From Bryobacterales bacterium (GTDB lineage: Bacteria > Acidobacteriota > Terriglobia > Bryobacterales > Bryobacteraceae), in contig JAEUQF010000068.1 in the NCBI GenBank assembly GCA_016789745.1, positions 1 through 42,194 of the forward strand: 42,194 nucleotides of DNA, in the 5' to 3' direction. Numbering within the stretch: the first letter of the stretch is position 1; the number at the start of each line of letters is the position of its first letter. Shown here piece after piece: positions 8,223 to 17,596 of the stretch. The translations under genes were made by a program, and so were the position numbers. The notes under the pieces are model-generated. The model was given only the letters and a program-made list of their open reading frames with translations, was not told the origin of the DNA and ran no database searches.

Positions 8223-10667
8223 ATGCTCACCCTCGTGGATGACATCCGCTTCGGTTTCCGGCTGCTCTTCAGCCGGCCCACCTTCACCCTGGTCGCGGTT
8301 CTCACATTGACACTTGGCATCAGCGTTGCCACCGCGATGTTCGGGGTGCTCGACAGCCAGTTCGGAAGGGCCTTTCCCGGCGTGGCCGAACTCGGCCGCC
8401 TGGCCGAGTTGATGACGGTGGCGTCCGATGGTTCGCTGGTGCGCACCAGCTATCTCGACTTTGCCGAGTACCGCAACCAGCTCCGGCTGGTCTCCGGCGT
8501 CGCGGCCCGTGCGGACGTGATGCTGGCTGCCGGCGAAAGCGACCGAGCCCGGCCGCTGCGGGCGGAACTGGTGTCAGGCAACTACTTCGACGTGCTGGGC
8601 GTGCGGCCTGTCGTGGGGAACGACTTCCCGACGGCGGGAGAAGTTCCGGGCACTCCGGCGGTGGCGGTAATCAGCCACCGCTACTGGCGGAACGAGATGC
8701 AGGGAACGCCGGAGGTGATCGGCGCCACGCTATTTCTGAACCGGCGCAAGTTCACGGTAGTAGGGGTGGCCCCGCCTGATTTTCGTGGCGCGCTGGCGGG
8801 GGTGACGACTGACGTTTGGGTCCCGTTGACCATGGGCATCGAGTTGGGGGTTCTGGAGAAGGACACCTTTCGCGATCCACTGATGCGCAATGTGTACCCG
8901 TTCGTGCGACTGGCGCCCGGTGCGTCGCTAGACCAGGCGCGAAGCGAACTGACTGCCGCGGCCAGCGGTCTGACGGCGCGGGATCCCATCGGCCATCGCG
9001 GCTTCAGCGCCACGCTGGAACCGCTGTGGCGGGCACGCATCCATGGACGCTCGTCCTTCCTGCAGCCGGTGCTGGGGCTGCTGGCCGTCTCCCTGCTGGT
9101 GCTTGGTATCGTATGCGGCAACGTGGCGAACCTTCTGTTGGGCCGGTCGGCCAGCCGGCTGCAGGAGTTCAGCATTCGAATGGCTCTGGGCGCCAGCGGG
9201 TGGCGTGTCGCGCGGCTGCTGTTTGTCGAGACGCTGCTATTGAGCCTGGTGGGCGCCGTGCTGGCGCTGCCGTTGGCGATGTGGATGGTGGATGGCCTGG
9301 TGCTGCTGCTGCCGCGTATGGCACGCGCCGAGGCGATGCGGTTTGAGTTGGACCCGCGTGTGCTGACCGCCGCCGTGCTGCTGGCAGTGGCCGCCGCCAT
9401 TCTGTCGAGCGTGGCGCCGCTTTTGTTTGTCCTGCGTTCCGGCATTCCGGACAGTCTGCGTTTGGGTGGTCGATCCGGGAGGGCTGGTGCGCGCTCGCAC
9501 GGGTTGCGAACAGCTCTGGTGATTTCGGAGGTCGCGGTGGCGCAGTTGGTGTTAGTGGGGGCAGGGCTGACTTTCCAGAGCTACCGCAACGCCGCCGAAA
9601 CCGGAACGGGGTTCACGGCGGACGGGGTTTTGCTGGCGGACTTTTCGGTGGTGGCGGGCGGCCGTTCCGAGGACGAGATGCAGGCGTTCTGCGGGCGCCT
9701 GCGGGACCGGGTGGTGCCGTCGACATCGATCACGGCGGCCGCCTATGCGGACTATGCCCCACTGTGGTCCACGGACGGTGCCTACAACACGGTACGGCCG
9801 GAGGGTTTCCTGGCGGCGAATCCGTCGGACCTGAAGGTGCATCGCACCAGCGTTTCGCCTGGCTATTTCGCTCTGCTGGAGATTCCACTTCTGGAGGGCC
9901 GCGACTTCGTGGAGAGCGATACGAAGCAGGCTGCTGAGGTGATGATTGTCGATCAGGCCTTCGCGCGGCGGTTCTATGGCGGAGCATCGCCGGTCGGCCG
10001 GCGGGTAGCGCTGGGGAAGAAGACCGTCACGATTGTAGGACTGGTGCGGGACAGCCGTTACTTCAGCTTCACCGAAGGGCCGCGGCCACACTTCTACCGG
10101 CCATTCCGGCAGGCGTATCAGACGGGCCAGCGGGCGATTTTCTTCGTGAAATCGAGCGGCGATGGCGAGTCCTCCGTTGCGGAACTGCGTGACGCCGCCA
10201 GGGGGATTGACCCGGGACTATCCGGCTTCGCGGCAGCGCCGTTGGCGGAGTACAACTCGCTGCTGCTACTGCCCCAGAAACTGGCGGCGACGCTGCTCAA
10301 CGTATTGGGCCTGATAGCGCTGGTGCTGGCCGGCATTGGGCTTTACGGTGTGACCAGCTATGCGGTGAGCCAGCGGACGCAGGAACTCGGCATCCGCATG
10401 GCGCTGGGCGCACGTCCGATCGAGGTGCTGGGGGACATTGTCGGACAAGTGTTGCGGGTAACCGCATTGGGTATTGTGGTGGGCGCGCTTCTGGCGGTTG
10501 TCGTGGGCCGCGTGCTTGGCTCCTGGCTGGTGGGCGTGGGCGCTTTCAACGTCCTGGCATTCGTGTCTTCCAGCCTGTTTCTTTTGCTGATCGCGACTTT
10601 GGCCACGGCTATACCGGCATGGCGGGCCATGCGAGTGGACCCGTACACGGCGTTGCGGAGCGACTAG
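8223..10667 (+). CDS. ADOP-family orphan ABC transporter permease (second copy)
   Basis: 814 residues with the same plan as the ADOP gene at 4014-6473 but clearly divergent in sequence. It has an N-terminal DDIRFGFRLLFSRPTFTLVA signature with TM1 (~20-42) and a MacB periplasmic core. The first FtsX module (~285-400) contains CGNVANLLLGRSASRLQEFS then IRMALGASGWRVARLL. A middle TM (~430-450) and a second core follow. The second FtsX module (~690-810) contains VSQRTQELGIRMALGARP and ends PAWRAMRVDPYTALRSD. No ATPase is encoded nearby. It stands alone rather than in the sigma operon, with 121 bp upstream. Its stop shares CTAG with the convergent cytochrome gene. Substrate unknown; the nearest characterised relatives export macrolides or lipoproteins. 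Confidence 0.9.
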   Translation: MLTLVDDIRFGFRLLFSRPTFTLVAVLTLTLGISVATAMFGVLDSQFGRAFPGVAELGRLAELMTVASDGSLVRTSYLDFAEYRNQLRLVSGVAARADVMLAAGESDRARPLRAELVSGNYFDVLGVRPVVGNDFPTAGEVPGTPAVAVISHRYWRNEMQGTPEVIGATLFLNRRKFTVVGVAPPDFRGALAGVTTDVWVPLTMGIELGVLEKDTFRDPLMRNVYPFVRLAPGASLDQARSELTAAASGLTARDPIGHRGFSATLEPLWRARIHGRSSFLQPVLGLLAVSLLVLGIVCGNVANLLLGRSASRLQEFSIRMALGASGWRVARLLFVETLLLSLVGAVLALPLAMWMVDGLVLLLPRMARAEAMRFELDPRVLTAAVLLAVAAAILSSVAPLLFVLRSGIPDSLRLGGRSGRAGARSHGLRTALVISEVAVAQLVLVGAGLTFQSYRNAAETGTGFTADGVLLADFSVVAGGRSEDEMQAFCGRLRDRVVPSTSITAAAYADYAPLWSTDGAYNTVRPEGFLAANPSDLKVHRTSVSPGYFALLEIPLLEGRDFVESDTKQAAEVMIVDQAFARRFYGGASPVGRRVALGKKTVTIVGLVRDSRYFSFTEGPRPHFYRPFRQAYQTGQRAIFFVKSSGDGESSVAELRDAARGIDPGLSGFAAAPLAEYNSLLLLPQKLAATLLNVLGLIALVLAGIGLYGVTSYAVSQRTQELGIRMALGARPIEVLGDIVGQVLRVTALGIVVGALLAVVVGRVLGSWLVGVGAFNVLAFVSSSLFLLLIATLATAIPAWRAMRVDPYTALRSD

Positions 10668-13600
10668 CGGCCGCCGGCGGCACCATCGGTCTGCGCAGCC
10701 GTCTTGCGCTTGGCCGTATCCAACACCCAGCGGCGCAGAATCTGGTAGCCGCGGTCAGTGGGGTTGTAGCGAACGCCGCCCTGGTGGCCGTCTTCCTTGC
10801 CGGTCTGGACGTTCAGCGGCTTGCGCAGCAGCTTACTGGTTTCCACGTTGGTCTCGTTCACGCGCTCGGTGAGGATCTTATAGTTCTTCCAGAGCGCGGC
10901 TTTGCTCATGTAGCCATCGTCGGCCGCGGCCAGTTCCATGGACGGCACACGGCCGGGCACGGCGTGGCAACCCAGGCAGGAGGTCTGGTCTTCGCGATTC
11001 GGCCGGGCCAGTTCCGGTGCTACCCAATTCTGGAAATACTCCCAGTTTTTGTGTGCATCGGCGCTGAGGGCCTTGGCTTCCGCCGGGTCCTCTTCGAAGT
11101 ATTGCGGACGAATCTTGCGCAGCACCGGAGCGATGCGCGGGTTATTGCGAACCATGACGTCGGAAGCCAGCGCCATGGCGGCGCTGCGCAGGCGCGGGTC
11201 AGGCTTCGATTCGAGCGTGCGCACGTAGAGATCGGCGATGCGCTGTTTCTGGGCGGAGGCCGTTTGTTGACCCGCTGGCTCCTGGCCGACTTCCGGCACA
11301 TCCAAACCATAGCGCAGCAGCCAACTCAGGCTGGGCAGCCAGAAGGCCTGTTCCATCGGCGTTTTGAACTCAGTGGGCATGTGCCGCAGCAGCATGTCAG
11401 TCTGCAGGTCGGGGTTGCTGTGAACGACGCCGGCCAGCGAGCGGGCAACATACCAATCCAGCGAGTCCTTTTCCATCTGCAGGGGGATGCGCGTGTTTTC
11501 GGGCAGTGTGCCGCGTTCGGGCGCGAAGTTGGGCAGCAGCAGCTTGTAGAAGATGTTCTGTTGTTCTTCGGTCTTCGGCAGATTCCAACGCGCGCGGGAG
11601 AAAAGCTTCAGCAGCGGACCGCTGATCTCCGAACGCCGCTCCGGGTCATGGGCGCCGCGGTAGAACTGCTCCATGAGCGGTTCCAGGAACTCCTGCGTAC
11701 CGGGCAGGCTGATGATGCGCGGGTCGGAGATGGACGTGGCGGCAAGCGTGCGATAGGCCTCCGGACCGCTACTGGACATGTCGAGCAGCCGCTTCTGCAG
11801 CGGGTCATAAACGATGTTGGCGGCGGATTCGATGGCGAAGCGCGTGCCGGTGTCCTGCTTGGCGTTCTCTACGCGAGTCCAGTAGGCCATGACGGCCTTG
11901 CCCATCATCTGCGAGGCATGCGGGGTGACGTAGCCCATCTGGCCGGGGCCGCCATCGCCACCGGCCTGACTGTAGTAGGTTCCGGCGATGGCCACCAACC
12001 GATCCACCAGGCGCGGATTCGGGCTTCGATCCAACCGCTTGCTGATGGTTTCGAACAGTTGCGAGAGTTGCGGATACTGGTGTTCCTTGCTGCCGTTGGC
12101 CTTCTGCCCGTTGGCGATGAAGAGCGCCTCGAGTTGGTAACGTTTGGCTTCTTCCACCAGGTGCACGGGCTCTTCACGTTCGAGAGTGACGAGCACGGCG
12201 TTGTTGATCGCATTGCGTACCGGCGGATTCCAGACCCACCAGTTCCAGGCGGCGCGCGTCGACCAGGAGCGAACGGCCGGATGGGCATCTTCGTTCATCA
12301 TGCTGTGGAACAAGCGGCCAAGGCGGGCGAATCCGGTGTTGCTGCGGTTCATGACGGCATCGGCACGCATGACCAGAGCGCCGGCGATGCCTTCGCGGGC
12401 ACGGTCGTCACCAGTGGGATAGAGGGCGTACAGGTAGTCCCAGCCTTTGTCATCCAGGAGGGTCTGGCGCATGCCCCAGCGGGCGGCCTCGCGCACCATC
12501 TTCACCGGGTCGCTAAGGCCCTTGAGTTGGGCGGTGACGCCGCGTTCGTCGTGCAGCGAGCCCAGCGCGATCTGTGCCCAGTAGCGGACATAGGGGCTGG
12601 GGTGCGTGGCGCCGGGCAGCACCTTGTCGATATAGGCGGCATCGCCGGGTTGCAAACCGAGTTGCGCCATGGCACGGAAGCGCGCCACCGTGTCGAGCAG
12701 GGATTCGTTGGGCTTCGCGTCGAAACGCGCGGGGTCGTGTTTCGGCGACGGCGCGGGATAGAGACGCGCCAGGGCATGCTCGGCGTAGGCAGTGGTGACG
12801 AAGCCGGTGAGCGCATTGCGGTTCCAACGGCCATTGGCGTCCTGGAGTTTCAGCAGTGCCTCGACGCCTCGCTTCACGGCGGGATCCTGATCGCGATAGC
12901 CCAGCGCGGCGAAGGCCGTTAACGCAAGTGCGGTGGGTGCCGGGTCGATGTCTTTCGGATCTTCCGTGGTAGCGATCCAGCGGTTGCCGTTTCGCTTGCC
13001 GGGGTCGAAGCCCCACCAGCCTTTGGGCTTCTGCAGGTCACGCAGACGTTGCTCGTCTTCCTTGATCTGGGCATTCACCTTGGCAACGAACGCTTTCGCC
13101 TCGTCGCTGTCGTTATGCAGGGCCAGGTAGTTCGCAGGAAAGATGTCCTTGAAGAACAGAATGCGGTTGGCAGGGTCGTCGGCGTAGCGGACGTTGCTCT
13201 TGAGAATGCGCTCCGCTTTGTCTTCCAGCGCCTTCAGGTATTTTGGATCGCCGGTATCGTCCCAGGCCCGGCGGAGGATGGCGCCGGCAAAGCGAAACAC
13301 TACCGCGGCGCCGACATTGGACCCCGGGCCCGCGGCGTTGATGCCGCTTGGATCGGCCGATTGCAGGACAAAGTTGGCGGTCCGCAATTGCTGCGCCGAG
13401 TGCAGGCGGCGGGCGGGCGTTACCGACTCCGCCGTGACGACATTCCAGCCCGCGGCTCGCGTGCCGGCCGGACCGTCGCCCAGATCGAGCGGGGCGAGGC
13501 TGGTATTGTTCGCCGCGTCGCGCAGTTCGTTGGTTGGCCGCAGCGATTCGTACATCAGGTTCATCAACTGCTTGAGGTTGGTGACGTTCTCCGGCTGGTA

Positions 13601-14668
13601 GCCGTAATACATGGCGCCCATCGGCCCCCAGACGCCCGATTGCGTATGGCAGCTCATGCAATGCGTGCCGAGCAGCGAGCCGGTATCGCGGATGCGCCGG
13701 TCAACCGCCGCGCCGCGCGGGCGGTTCAGCAACCACGCATGCACTTGCGCCGCATGGTCGTAAATGGCCTGTTGCAGCGCGTAGACCGGATCGGTGTACG
13801 GCCCCGCGCGGCGGATGCGCAACTCCACCTCATAGCCTGGCGAGTTCGACTCCACACGCAGGTAGTACACGCCGCCCGGCTGGAACGTGCGCGTCATGGC
13901 CGTGCGATGCCCTTCCAACTGCTGGTGCACGCGTTCATTGGGATTGGCGCCGTCGCGGTACTCCTTGCCATCGGCCGTGAACATCTGCAACTGCGCCACC
14001 ACGAACGGATCGGGGAGCGTGAGGTTGGCGGTGAACAGGCGCGATTCCTTGCCCTTGTACTCCAGGCGGAACCAGTCGTCGCCTTTCTTGCCAGCCAGGC
14101 CGTTGTCGAAGTATTCCAGGTCGTCGGCGCCGCCGGTGATGTGGAGGTTCTCGTCATTGCCGGTAGCGCCGATCGCGACCGGCTGGGCGTCCGCGATGGC
14201 GTCATTCGGCTCCAGTTCAATGTGCATGCCGCGGGTGGAGGCGCCGGTTACTAGAGGTTTGGTCTCCAGCCACACCTGCGCGGTCTTGCCGGCCGGCCAT
14301 GGGGTGCGGCGCGGGAAGGGCGTCACCTTCTGCACCGACCCCGATTCGCGCCAGCGCGGGATGTTGAAGATCGGTTCTTCGTCCTCAATGATAGTGGCTT
14401 TGAGCGTGTATTTGGCGGCCTTCGGCGCGCGGAACGCCATGTGGAAGTCGGCATCGAGGGCATGCAGCACTTTGCGATAGCCCGCCCATTCGACAGCGAT
14501 GCGCGCGTTTGGCGGCAGTTGTGACGGCACGGAGATTCCGGCGCTCACCTCCACGGCGGCGCCCGCGGCCAGTGTCACCTCGTGAACGGCTTGGCCAGGG
14601 ACATGGAACGTGCGGCTTTGCGCGCACAGCGATCCGGCCGCTAGGAGAACCCAGTAGAACATCCTCAT
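10664..14668 (-). CDS. Large secreted di-heme c-type cytochrome with helical-repeat body
   Basis: 1334 residues after a signal peptide (MRMFYWVLLAAGSLCAQ). Residues ~150-290 form a beta domain resembling a prepeptidase C-terminal (PPC) module (DDWFRLEYKGKE through GGVYYLRVESNSPGY). The first haem-binding CMSCH is at 337-341. Residues ~580-670 carry an alpha/alpha-toroid stretch (PTALALTAFAALGYRDQD, GVEALLKLQDANGRW) like squalene-cyclase or prenyltransferase repeats. HEAT-like helices run from ~680 to ~1150. A second haem motif, CLGCH, is at 1231-1235. Such proteins occur in planctomycetes and Solibacter relatives, with redox or polymer-processing roles guessed but not shown. The start has no Shine-Dalgarno sequence; a TAAAAT element lies 11 nt upstream. 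Its stop shares CTAG with the ADOP gene. Confidence 0.8.
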   Translation of the reverse strand: MRMFYWVLLAAGSLCAQSRTFHVPGQAVHEVTLAAGAAVEVSAGISVPSQLPPNARIAVEWAGYRKVLHALDADFHMAFRAPKAAKYTLKATIIEDEEPIFNIPRWRESGSVQKVTPFPRRTPWPAGKTAQVWLETKPLVTGASTRGMHIELEPNDAIADAQPVAIGATGNDENLHITGGADDLEYFDNGLAGKKGDDWFRLEYKGKESRLFTANLTLPDPFVVAQLQMFTADGKEYRDGANPNERVHQQLEGHRTAMTRTFQPGGVYYLRVESNSPGYEVELRIRRAGPYTDPVYALQQAIYDHAAQVHAWLLNRPRGAAVDRRIRDTGSLLGTHCMSCHTQSGVWGPMGAMYYGYQPENVTNLKQLMNLMYESLRPTNELRDAANNTSLAPLDLGDGPAGTRAAGWNVVTAESVTPARRLHSAQQLRTANFVLQSADPSGINAAGPGSNVGAAVVFRFAGAILRRAWDDTGDPKYLKALEDKAERILKSNVRYADDPANRILFFKDIFPANYLALHNDSDEAKAFVAKVNAQIKEDEQRLRDLQKPKGWWGFDPGKRNGNRWIATTEDPKDIDPAPTALALTAFAALGYRDQDPAVKRGVEALLKLQDANGRWNRNALTGFVTTAYAEHALARLYPAPSPKHDPARFDAKPNESLLDTVARFRAMAQLGLQPGDAAYIDKVLPGATHPSPYVRYWAQIALGSLHDERGVTAQLKGLSDPVKMVREAARWGMRQTLLDDKGWDYLYALYPTGDDRAREGIAGALVMRADAVMNRSNTGFARLGRLFHSMMNEDAHPAVRSWSTRAAWNWWVWNPPVRNAINNAVLVTLEREEPVHLVEEAKRYQLEALFIANGQKANGSKEHQYPQLSQLFETISKRLDRSPNPRLVDRLVAIAGTYYSQAGGDGGPGQMGYVTPHASQMMGKAVMAYWTRVENAKQDTGTRFAIESAANIVYDPLQKRLLDMSSSGPEAYRTLAATSISDPRIISLPGTQEFLEPLMEQFYRGAHDPERRSEISGPLLKLFSRARWNLPKTEEQQNIFYKLLLPNFAPERGTLPENTRIPLQMEKDSLDWYVARSLAGVVHSNPDLQTDMLLRHMPTEFKTPMEQAFWLPSLSWLLRYGLDVPEVGQEPAGQQTASAQKQRIADLYVRTLESKPDPRLRSAAMALASDVMVRNNPRIAPVLRKIRPQYFEEDPAEAKALSADAHKNWEYFQNWVAPELARPNREDQTSCLGCHAVPGRVPSMELAAADDGYMSKAALWKNYKILTERVNETNVETSKLLRKPLNVQTGKEDGHQGGVRYNPTDRGYQILRRWVLDTAKRKTAAQTDGAAGGR

Positions 14669-14679
14669 CGTTGCTGTCT

Positions 14680-14685
14680 ATTTTA
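14680..14685 (-). promoter_or_regulatory. -10 element close to the start of the large cytochrome gene
   Basis: Reading the minus strand, TAAAAT ends 11 nt before ATG 14668, so transcription would begin about 5 nt before the start codon. It lies in the 26-bp gap after the DUF1330 stop and would allow the cytochrome to be transcribed independently with an almost leaderless mRNA. No clear -35. Confidence 0.35.
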
Positions 14686-14694
14686 TGCGAGCCG

Positions 14695-14994
14695 TCAGCA
14701 CTCGTACTCAGCCAGGCGCGACGCTCCCTTGACGCTTACAGCAAAGAACTGCTCCCGCACAGCCAGATACGCCGGGCTGCTGAAGAACTGGTCGCGCGTG
14801 GCGCGGTCGGGGAAGCGGATGACGAAGACGCGGTTGATGTCGTGTGTAGCAGCGGTTTTCAGGGTGCGGGCCACTTCGAAGTCGTGCGCGAAGGTGCCGC
14901 CGGCGGCTTCGAGCAAAGGAGTCATGCCGGCGCGATACCGCGCGTAGGCCTCCTGATCCACCACATTTAATCCAACAAGCATTTCAAAAGCCAT
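14695..14994 (-). CDS. DUF1330-family protein
   Basis: 99 residues, the normal length of this small dimeric alpha/beta-barrel (ferredoxin-like) family. Family-like segments are VGLNVVDQEAYARYRAGM near the N-terminus, a central VFVIRFPDRATRDQFFSS, and a C-terminal strand. Biochemical function is not established for DUF1330; the fold is related to antibiotic-monooxygenase-like and EthD-like proteins. There is no signal peptide, so it is cytoplasmic. It is divergent from the propeller gene at 15043 with only 48 bp between starts, and lies 26 bp upstream of the large cytochrome on the same strand. No ribosome binding site is visible; a TAAAAT element 7 nt before the ATG predicts a leaderless message. 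Confidence 0.8.
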   Translation of the reverse strand: MAFEMLVGLNVVDQEAYARYRAGMTPLLEAAGGTFAHDFEVARTLKTAATHDINRVFVIRFPDRATRDQFFSSPAYLAVREQFFAVSVKGASRLAEYEC

Positions 14995-15042
14995 GGGCTC
15001 TATTTTAGACAGGGAGCGCTGTCGTGATACACTCCGTTTCCA
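14995..15042. promoter_or_regulatory. Compact divergent promoter region, both messages predicted leaderless
   Basis: This 48-bp gap separates two divergent starts. Plus strand: TTAGAC (15005-15010), 17-nt spacer, TACACT (15028-15033) preceded by TG at 15025, then 9 nt to ATG 15043. Minus strand: TAAAAT (complement of 15002-15007), then 7 nt to ATG 14994. The two promoters overlap back to back. Between them is an inverted repeat, GACAG (15008-15012) and CTGTC (15019-15023), centred on AGCGCT, which could be an operator serving both genes. Neither gene has a Shine-Dalgarno sequence. Confidence 0.5.
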
Positions 15043-16422
15043 ATGCGGCTGCTACGACTGGTTGTGTTATTGACCCCGATGCTGCTGGGCGAGGAGTGGA
15101 CTCGTTTCCGCGGACCGAATGGCACGGGCGTAGGTGCGGGCACGGGATATCCATCGGAGTTGAAGAAGGAGTCTGCGGCTTGGCGCATGGCGGTGCGGCC
15201 GGGCAAATCATCGCCGGTACTCACCGACAGGCATATCTTCCTGACCAGCGCCGACGGAAGCAAACTCTATACGCAATGTTTCGAACGCGCGACAGGAAAA
15301 CTGTTGTGGGAGCGCAGCCTGGACAAAGCGCGGAGCCCCATTGCCAATCGCCTCAATCACGATGCGGCGGTCACACCGGTGACCGACGGGCAGAACGTCT
15401 TCGTCTTCTTCAAGGACTTTGGCTTTGTCTCGTATGACGCCGCTGGCAAGCAGCGCTGGGTGGCACCCATGGGCCCGTTCGATAGCACCATGGGCCTGGG
15501 CACGTCGCCGATCCTGGCGGGCAACTTGTTGGTGCTGGTGACAGACCTGGTGGAAGGCAGTTTCATCGCCGGCCTGGACCCGAAGAATGGCGAACTGCGC
15601 TGGAAGGTGGGCAGGGAAGAAGCCGAGTCCTGGGGATCGCCGCTACTGTTGGCGGCGGGAAAGGGCAAGCCGCAGATTCTCACGACGTCCCGCGGGCAAC
15701 TGGGCACGCACCGCCTCGCGGATGGCAAGAGGCTGCTGACGATGCGGGGCCTGCCGACCACCGTAGTTGGCAGCCCGGTGCTCGACGGCAATACGGTGTA
15801 TGTATTCGGTTATGGCAACGAAGGTCCTGCTCCGTTCTCGGAACGGCTGACCCGCATGGACAAGGACAAGGACGGAAAGCTGTCGCCGGAGGAGTACGGC
15901 GTGGAGCCCTTCCTGGCCGGCATCGCGAAGTACAAAGGCAATCGCGACGGCATCATCACCGAAGACGAATGGCTGGAGAAACAGAAGGAGATCATCGGGC
16001 CGAATCACCTGGGTGCTTACCGCATCGAAGGCGAGGGGGAGAACCTTACAGCCAAGGAAATCTGGCGCTACGAGAAGAGTTTCACGGGCGTGATTCCGTC
16101 GGCGGTACTGTACCAGGGGGTGATCTATTTCGTGAAGAATGGCGGTATTCTCACGTCTTTGGATGCGGCCTCCGGCGCCGTGTTGAAGACGGGCCGAGTG
16201 CAGGGGGCGCTGGGCGGCTATAGCTCGTCGCCAGTGGCCGCCGACGGCAAGTTGTACCTGGGGAGCGAGGACGGGAACGTCGCGGTGTTGAAGGCCGGCA
16301 AGGAGTGGGAAGTGCAGTCGGTGGCGGACTTTGGTGAGCCTGTGTACGCCACGCCGGCGTTGTCGCAGGGGGATGTGTTTGTGCGGACAGATGCGGCGCT
16401 GTACCGCTTTAAAGGCCGATAG
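15043..16422 (+). CDS. Secreted PQQ-like beta-propeller protein with inserted EF-hands
   Basis: 459 residues with an export-type N-terminus (MRLLRLVVLLTPMLLGEEW). The TRFRGPNGTGV opening is typical of PQQ-binding-like propellers, and blades recur with ATGKLLWE, DAAGKQRWV and DPKNGELRWK. A canonical EF-hand loop, DKDKDGKLSPEE, is at 273-284, and a degenerate second loop, KGNRDGIITEDE (Lys at position 1), is at 298-309. Both are inserted between blades, so calcium probably stabilises or regulates the propeller. No cysteine pair or haem motif typical of true quinoprotein dehydrogenases is present, so PQQ binding is uncertain. It overlaps the convergent propeller gene by 14 bp. Confidence 0.85.
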   Translation: MRLLRLVVLLTPMLLGEEWTRFRGPNGTGVGAGTGYPSELKKESAAWRMAVRPGKSSPVLTDRHIFLTSADGSKLYTQCFERATGKLLWERSLDKARSPIANRLNHDAAVTPVTDGQNVFVFFKDFGFVSYDAAGKQRWVAPMGPFDSTMGLGTSPILAGNLLVLVTDLVEGSFIAGLDPKNGELRWKVGREEAESWGSPLLLAAGKGKPQILTTSRGQLGTHRLADGKRLLTMRGLPTTVVGSPVLDGNTVYVFGYGNEGPAPFSERLTRMDKDKDGKLSPEEYGVEPFLAGIAKYKGNRDGIITEDEWLEKQKEIIGPNHLGAYRIEGEGENLTAKEIWRYEKSFTGVIPSAVLYQGVIYFVKNGGILTSLDAASGAVLKTGRVQGALGGYSSSPVAADGKLYLGSEDGNVAVLKAGKEWEVQSVADFGEPVYATPALSQGDVFVRTDAALYRFKGR

Positions 16423-17596
16423 CAAGAGCCTTGTGGCGGTCGCGCACGAACAGGCGGCCGTTGTGGACCATGGGCACCGTCCAGGAGTTGGCCTTCAATA
16501 ACTGGGCTTCGGAGATCACCTTCAGACCTTCGCGGGATACCTGCGCCACGGCGACGGAACCATCATCATCAGTGACGAATGCCTGATCGTCGGCAAGGAT
16601 GAAGTTGGCTTTGGAGAAGGCCCGATCTTGCCACAGAACCTTGCCGGTCTTGGCGTCGATGGCGGTGAACGGCGCAGGGCCGAAGTCGCCGCTGGAGCCG
16701 TAGACGACGCCTTCGCGGCAAGCCATGTTGCCGTGATGGACGCGCAGCCGCTTATGGGCCCATAGCTCCCTGGCGCCGTCGGCCGTAATGGCAATGCCTC
16801 GCGCGCCGCCATCATAGCCGGAAGAGATGACGAGCACGCCTTCGGCTTCACACCAGGTGGGCGTGGCGGCATGGATGTCGAACTGCGTCTGGTGCGGGAT
16901 TCGCCATCGGGTGGCGCGGGTTGCCGGGTCGATGCCGATGACTTCCTTCGCCAGAAAGATGACGATCTGGTCCCGTACGGAGATGGGCGACGAGTACGAG
17001 TTCCGACCATCGCCGGCGCTCCAGGCGGGGCTTCCGTCGCTCTGCCGGAAGGCCATCAGCGCACGGCCGTTGCCGCCGACCGGTACGATGACCGTGTCTT
17101 TGTAGGCGAGCGGGCTGGACGCATAGCCGCGCTCCAGTTTGTTGCCGTTGTGTTTAGTCCAGAGCTCCTGTGACCAGAGAACCTTGCCGGTCTTGACGTC
17201 AAGCGCGGCGAGTCGGCCCATGACAGTGGTGACGAAGAGACGGCCGTTGGCCAGCAGCGGCGTAGAATGCGGTCCGGGGCCCGCTTCCACGTTCATGCCC
17301 GGGCCATGTGCGGCGGCGAGGGGTGTCTCCCAGATGGTCTTGCCGGAAGCCGGGTCAAGGGCGATGACGACATCGTCAGAGCCGCGGCGATACATCGTAT
17401 ACAGCGGCCCGCCACTGGTGACGAAGGATGCATAACCGTCGCCCAAAGGCCGTTCCCACAGCACGCGCGGTCCCCCGGCCGGCCATGGTTTGCCCTCCAC
17501 CTTACCAGGGACAAGAAAGTCGCGGCCCGGCCCACCAAACTGAGGCCAGGAGCCCGCAGCCGCGAACAACATCAGCAACAAGACACAGGTTTCCAA
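16409..17596 (-). CDS. Secreted PQQ-like beta-propeller protein
   Basis: About 395 residues if started at TTG 17596, which gives a short hydrophobic export signal (ETCVLLLMLFAAAGS) before SWPQFGGPGRDF, the usual opening of these propellers. The start is uncertain: the frame is open back to 17791, but that would run into the divergent gene at 17678, and the only in-frame ATG close by (17572) would remove most of the signal. Blade motifs include DPASGKTIWETP, DVKTGKVLWSQE and DAKTGKVLWQD. It is likely a periplasmic scaffold or PQQ-like protein of unknown substrate. It is tail to tail with the propeller at 15043-16422, the stops overlapping by 14 bp; the two are probably distant paralogs. Confidence 0.8.
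   Translation of the reverse strand: METCVLLLMLFAAAGSWPQFGGPGRDFLVPGKVEGKPWPAGGPRVLWERPLGDGYASFVTSGGPLYTMYRRGSDDVVIALDPASGKTIWETPLAAAHGPGMNVEAGPGPHSTPLLANGRLFVTTVMGRLAALDVKTGKVLWSQELWTKHNGNKLERGYASSPLAYKDTVIVPVGGNGRALMAFRQSDGSPAWSAGDGRNSYSSPISVRDQIVIFLAKEVIGIDPATRATRWRIPHQTQFDIHAATPTWCEAEGVLVISSGYDGGARGIAITADGARELWAHKRLRVHHGNMACREGVVYGSSGDFGPAPFTAIDAKTGKVLWQDRAFSKANFILADDQAFVTDDDGSVAVAQVSREGLKVISEAQLLKANSWTVPMVHNGRLFVRDRHKALAIGL

Noticed and set aside
10619..12922. 767-codon plus-strand open frame inside the large cytochrome gene
   Set aside because: It runs antisense to a protein with signal peptide and haem motifs, has no promoter or domain, and begins inside the ADOP gene.
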